NCBI GenBank assembly: GCA_964035795.1 | Contig: OZ038324.1 | Span: 8,248,792 to 8,312,791 of the forward strand | DNA length: 64,000 bases | DNA from: Pterobdella sp. o SKG-2022 | Lineage: Eukaryota > Annelida > Clitellata > Hirudinida > Piscicolidae | Direction of reading: 5' to 3' | Shown here: in pieces, positions 60,527 to 64,000 of the stretch | How positions within the stretch are numbered: the stretch's first letter is position 1 | Layout of the letters: every line of letters begins with the position of its first letter | The notes under the pieces: model-generated | What the model was told of the DNA's origin: nothing | Databases searched by the model: none | The model's input: the letters and a program-made list of their open reading frames with translations, nothing else | Program-made: the position numbers and the translations under genes

Positions 60527-62026
60527 CTTATTATTATTATTATTTATTATTTTTATGGTTTTTTATTATTTCTATTTATTTGTTTTCTTTATTGTTTTGA
60601 TCATTGTCTTTACAACTTCTAAAGCTTTCTGTTGTTTTGTTCTTTTGATTTCGTGTCGTTTTCATTTATGCATTCACTTCATACATTGACGCGGGCGATA
60701 AAATAATCTTTTGTTGAAAATATTGTTTCCACGTTCAAAAAACAATCTTTCCACTAAAAACAGGGCTACTTGTAGGTTTGCTGGTTGTGTTTTATCTCTT
60801 CTAAATGTGTTTTCATGCGGAATTCAACTCCCCAAAACCAATTCAAACTATGTATTATTTAACTATTGTTTATAATTTGGTAAACCTTACCCGAAACTTA
60901 TTTGTTCAAATGAAATTCTATCCAAAAAAACAGAAAAAATTTGCGAAAAAAATTGCGAAACTTTCCGTCTTTCAAATTCCAGATACTTTTAAAAAGCTCA
61001 ACTTTTAAATAGGCTAAATACAATTGTCAACATTCATAAAGTGTTGAAGCAACATCCAAACAGTTTAAGAATAGCAGTGTGTATTTTTTGCTTTGAGGTG
61101 TGTACAGCCAACATAAAGCTGGATTCTATATTTATATTGCCTAAGTCCTTGTATTGTGTTTGTTGTGCGTGTCGTTGTTATGGGTGTGTTTTGTTGTACG
61201 TTTTGTGCTGTATTTGTGCGTGTATCGATGTTCTATGCACGTGTTATTGTCTCTGTAGCTGTGCGTCTATTTGTCATTTTGTGTTTTTATGTCTCTAAAA
61301 CTTACCATTCTGCGTGTGAATGCACCATTTAAAAGTTAGAAGCCAGTTTTTTGTACAGCTTTGCGTGTGTTGGTCGTTTGTGTGTGTGTCATGATGGCTT
61401 GTGCCGATATATTTTTTTGCCTGTGTTTATTGTGTTTAGTTAAAGATGATTGTTTTGAGTTTGTATGGGTCCTTAGTCATTCATCCCTTAATATCCATCG
61501 CATTTAATCTTTCAATCCTAATCAGACAATGGGAGGGTTCTTGGAATAAAAAATGATAATTTGATATTATTTATAATATATATGCGGGTCTTTTTGTTGT
61601 TTAAAGCTCTGCAAAAATTAGTCGCTTATTCCTTTTCTTATGCAAACCGCAATAAATTTCGCTATTTATCTTTTAGTTTGGTCCCAAAATGAGTCATAAA
61701 AGAAGGAAATGCATAATAACACGAATGAAAATAATTTCACAAGTAACATTTGATCACATAATATTCAAACTTTAGCAATTTTTTCTTTTATATGTGTTTA
61801 GAGAAATTGTTCCCAAAAATATTAAATAGTAGTCGCATGAAAAAGCGAAGTTTTTCGAAGAGAAGAAGTTTTTTGTTAAAAATCTCAAATTCTCAAAAGA
61901 TTTTTTTAAACACAAAGCATTATTTGAACGTTAATAAAAATAATTCTTATTTTTCACCACGTCCTTGTAGGGACCACATCCTTATTCTCACTACATAACT
62001 CAAGCAACCTTTGGAATTAATTCCAG
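60527..62026. other. Divergent intergenic region
   Basis: Sequence between the Still life start (-) and the protease gene (+), so it carries both promoters. The stretch is AT- and TG-rich. No exon with family similarity was seen; frames near 60805 and 61041 are Lys/Phe- or Cys/Val-rich noise. Confidence 0.55.
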
Positions 62027-62033
62027 TATAAAA
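62027..62033 (+). promoter_or_regulatory. TATA box of the serine protease gene
   Basis: TATAAAA lies 145 bp before the signal-peptide ATG. A start of transcription about 30 bp downstream would give a 5' UTR of roughly 110 bp. A strong TATA element is usual for highly expressed secreted digestive or effector proteases. Confidence 0.55.
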
Positions 62034-62171
62034 GGATTAATTATAAAAGCTCTCTCAAACTGCTTACATTCTAATCTTCATTGTTTTAACGGTCTTTGTT
62101 TTTAAAATTTAGTTGAAATTTAGTTTAATTAATTGTTTAAGCTTTTAGTTTAGTTATTCAGTTATTTAATT

Positions 62172-63870
62172 ATGAAACCTTGTGTTTTTGTTCTATTTTT
62201 CTTCCTCTTCTCCGCCAATCCTACGCAAAGTTTGTTTAAATAACCTAAATTTATTGGCCATTAAAACACTCAAAATGAACTTTAGTTACAATTTGTATGC
62301 AGCTTCTTCTAACACAGTTCTTTTAGCATATTGGGTTCATTGTTGAAACAATACTCGAAATGTTTCTTACCATCTCACAGTATCATTGTGGGTTTCAGAG
62401 TCTAAATGGATGAATGAAAATAATTGTTTGAATTTTTTTATTCAAAAATACGATTTTGTGGCGTGAAAACACGTTATCAAGTACATGTAAAATGCACTTG
62501 ATAATTTAAACTCTGAAAAAAATTATTTTCTATTTTCTTTCTGAATACAAATCAAAATTTTATTGGTCGAAGAAGCATGTATAATTGAATATCACTAACT
62601 AGCAGTGTTTAACATTTTGCTTTAGTCTGCTATTCATACATAATTTACTTATTTATAAAAGTGGCCTCTGAAGAGGTTTTCTCAGTGAAGTTAAAATCTG
62701 AAATAGTATAAAGTTTATACTCTTAGAAACGTTGTACCCTTTCTAGATAATTGCTACACTCCTTTGTTGAGACATTATGCAACCTAAGCTATAAATTCTG
62801 TGTTAATTGCTTTATCTTACCATACTGAAACGTTAGTAGTGTAGGGTGAGTTATATTGACAAAAAATACCGCGTATTGAGTTGAGTTTTTTAAAGAGTCC
62901 AATATTTTCTAAAATATCCTACTATAAGTAGTCAGTCTTTTTCACTCAACAAACTGCTCGGAATTACGTTGTATTGTATTTAAAAAACTATCCGTTCATT
63001 TTTGATAAAATACTTCTTCAATGAACCGCCATCATATTGAACATGGAAGCATTGACCACTAGTAGTACTATATAAAGCTTAAACGTTTAAAATCACCATA
63101 AAGGCTTAAAAAGAGTAAAGAGAGTGATTGGGGGTAGAGAAGTGAAAGAAGGAAACTGGCCTTGGCTTGTTCATGTCAGAGGGAAGATCCCCACACAATG
63201 GGTCAGTGTGTCAATGTGACCTGATACTGGGTTTTATTCTGTTAATTTTGTTTTGATATGCTGAGTTTTGTTAATGTGTTGATGTGTTGTTTTGGGGTTG
63301 AGTTATTGGTTTTTTTGTTTCTAGCATTCGGGTTTTCCTTTGTAATATCTTTCGTTCATTTTAGTTGATATTCTATTCCACCATCAGTTATTAGATTATT
63401 ATGAACACTTCATTGTTCAATATTTTCTTATTAAAACTGTCAAAAAACCTCTCCAAAGTTCTTGGGTTTTCCGATCAAGTATCTGTTCATAGACTGTACT
63501 GGGTCATTGGTTGGTAGACAATGGGTTCTCACAGCTGCCCACTGTTTTTCCATGAAGGAGTCAGTGTTATTTTGGCATTTTATCAATTTATGACGGGCTC
63601 ATATCTAAATCATAGAATTGTTTGAAATTTTTTATGATCCATGAGAATCTGATGATTATAAATTTGATTATTAGAAAGTTTAAATGGATTGTTAAAAGGA
63701 ATTAATTGATTCAAAGCAGCCTCATGATTGGCCTAATAACTTAGAAGTTATTAAGAAAATAGTTTACGTTTATGTAATAATAAAATTATTTCCGCAGTCG
63801 AGAAACTGATTCTATAGACCATCTCACTGCCAAGTACTGGCATGCTAAACTAGGAGATATCGAGTCACAG
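62172..63870 (+). CDS. Secreted trypsin-like serine protease, 5' part
   Basis: Four exons join with consistent phase: 62172-62229, 63116-63201, 63459-63559 and 63798-63870. The first encodes a signal peptide (MKPCVFVLFFFLFSANPTQ). The second gives IKR followed by VIGGREVKEGNWPWLVHVRG, the activation site and mature N-terminus of an S1A protease. The third gives DCTGSLVGRQWVLTAAHCF with the catalytic His and its Cys58-type partner. The fourth gives YWHAKLGDIESQ. Cleavage after Arg would free the VIGG end, so the propeptide would be only a few residues unless another exon exists. The catalytic Asp and Ser and the specificity pocket lie beyond the window, so substrate preference cannot be stated. 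The acceptor before 63116 has a weak pyrimidine tract and is the least certain junction. Confidence 0.8.
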
Positions 63871-64000
63871 GTTGGTAGAGATTTGAGAAATCACTTTAAT
63901 GCCGATGTATGTAATGAAAATAAAGGCTCAATAGAATATGATGAATGTATAGGTAAAAGTTGATTTGATAGAGTTTGAGGAGTCTTGCTATAATGGTATT

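Overview
The window is AT-rich nuclear DNA of an invertebrate animal. All convincing genes are split by spliceosomal introns with GT/AG ends, coding exons are much less AT-rich than their flanks, and microsatellites and foldback repeats are abundant. Nothing bacterial, viral or organellar was seen. One gene belongs to the protostome-typical sex peptide / myoinhibitory peptide receptor family, and another has the WH1-PH-RBD-PDZ-DH-PH layout of Still life/TIAM. A protostome is therefore the best guess, but the phylum cannot be fixed from this sequence.

Layout. Positions 1-4.3 kb are AT-rich and apparently non-genic, with one weak exon candidate on the minus strand. Positions 4.3-7.6 kb hold two head-to-tail pieces of a LINE-like retroelement on the minus strand, separated by a perfect 784-bp CA repeat and interrupted by a 200-bp assembly gap. 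Positions 7.6-11.6 kb are non-genic with a clean foldback (MITE-like) element. Positions 11.6-20.7 kb (+) encode a peptide GPCR with an exceptionally long third intracellular loop; one short exon for extracellular loop 2 could not be located. Positions 22.1-23.4 kb (+) encode a complete four-exon Rab9-like GTPase ending in Cys-Cys. Positions 43.1-24.6 kb (-) encode a near-complete CNOT1, the CCR4-NOT scaffold, in more than 50 small exons. Positions 60.5-44.4 kb (-) encode a complete Still life/TIAM Rac exchange factor, from a myristoylation-type N-terminus to the C-terminal tail. From 62.2 kb to the window end (+) lies the 5' half of a secreted trypsin-like serine protease with a TATA box; its catalytic Asp and Ser exons lie beyond the window.

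The genes do not form a pathway; this is an ordinary mixed metazoan neighbourhood. Rab9 and CNOT1 converge with about 1.1 kb between stop codons. CNOT1 lies about 1.3 kb downstream of the Still life stop on the same strand.

The most noteworthy signals are the giant ICL3 of the GPCR, the LINE tandem with its CA junction, two foldback families found both inside and outside genes, a 21-bp minisatellite in a Still life intron, and an unidentified GC-richer block with a strong hairpin in a CNOT1 intron. No convincing previously undescribed biological system was found. All splice junctions were placed by eye from reading frame, GT/AG signals and remembered family sequence, and no alignment could be run.
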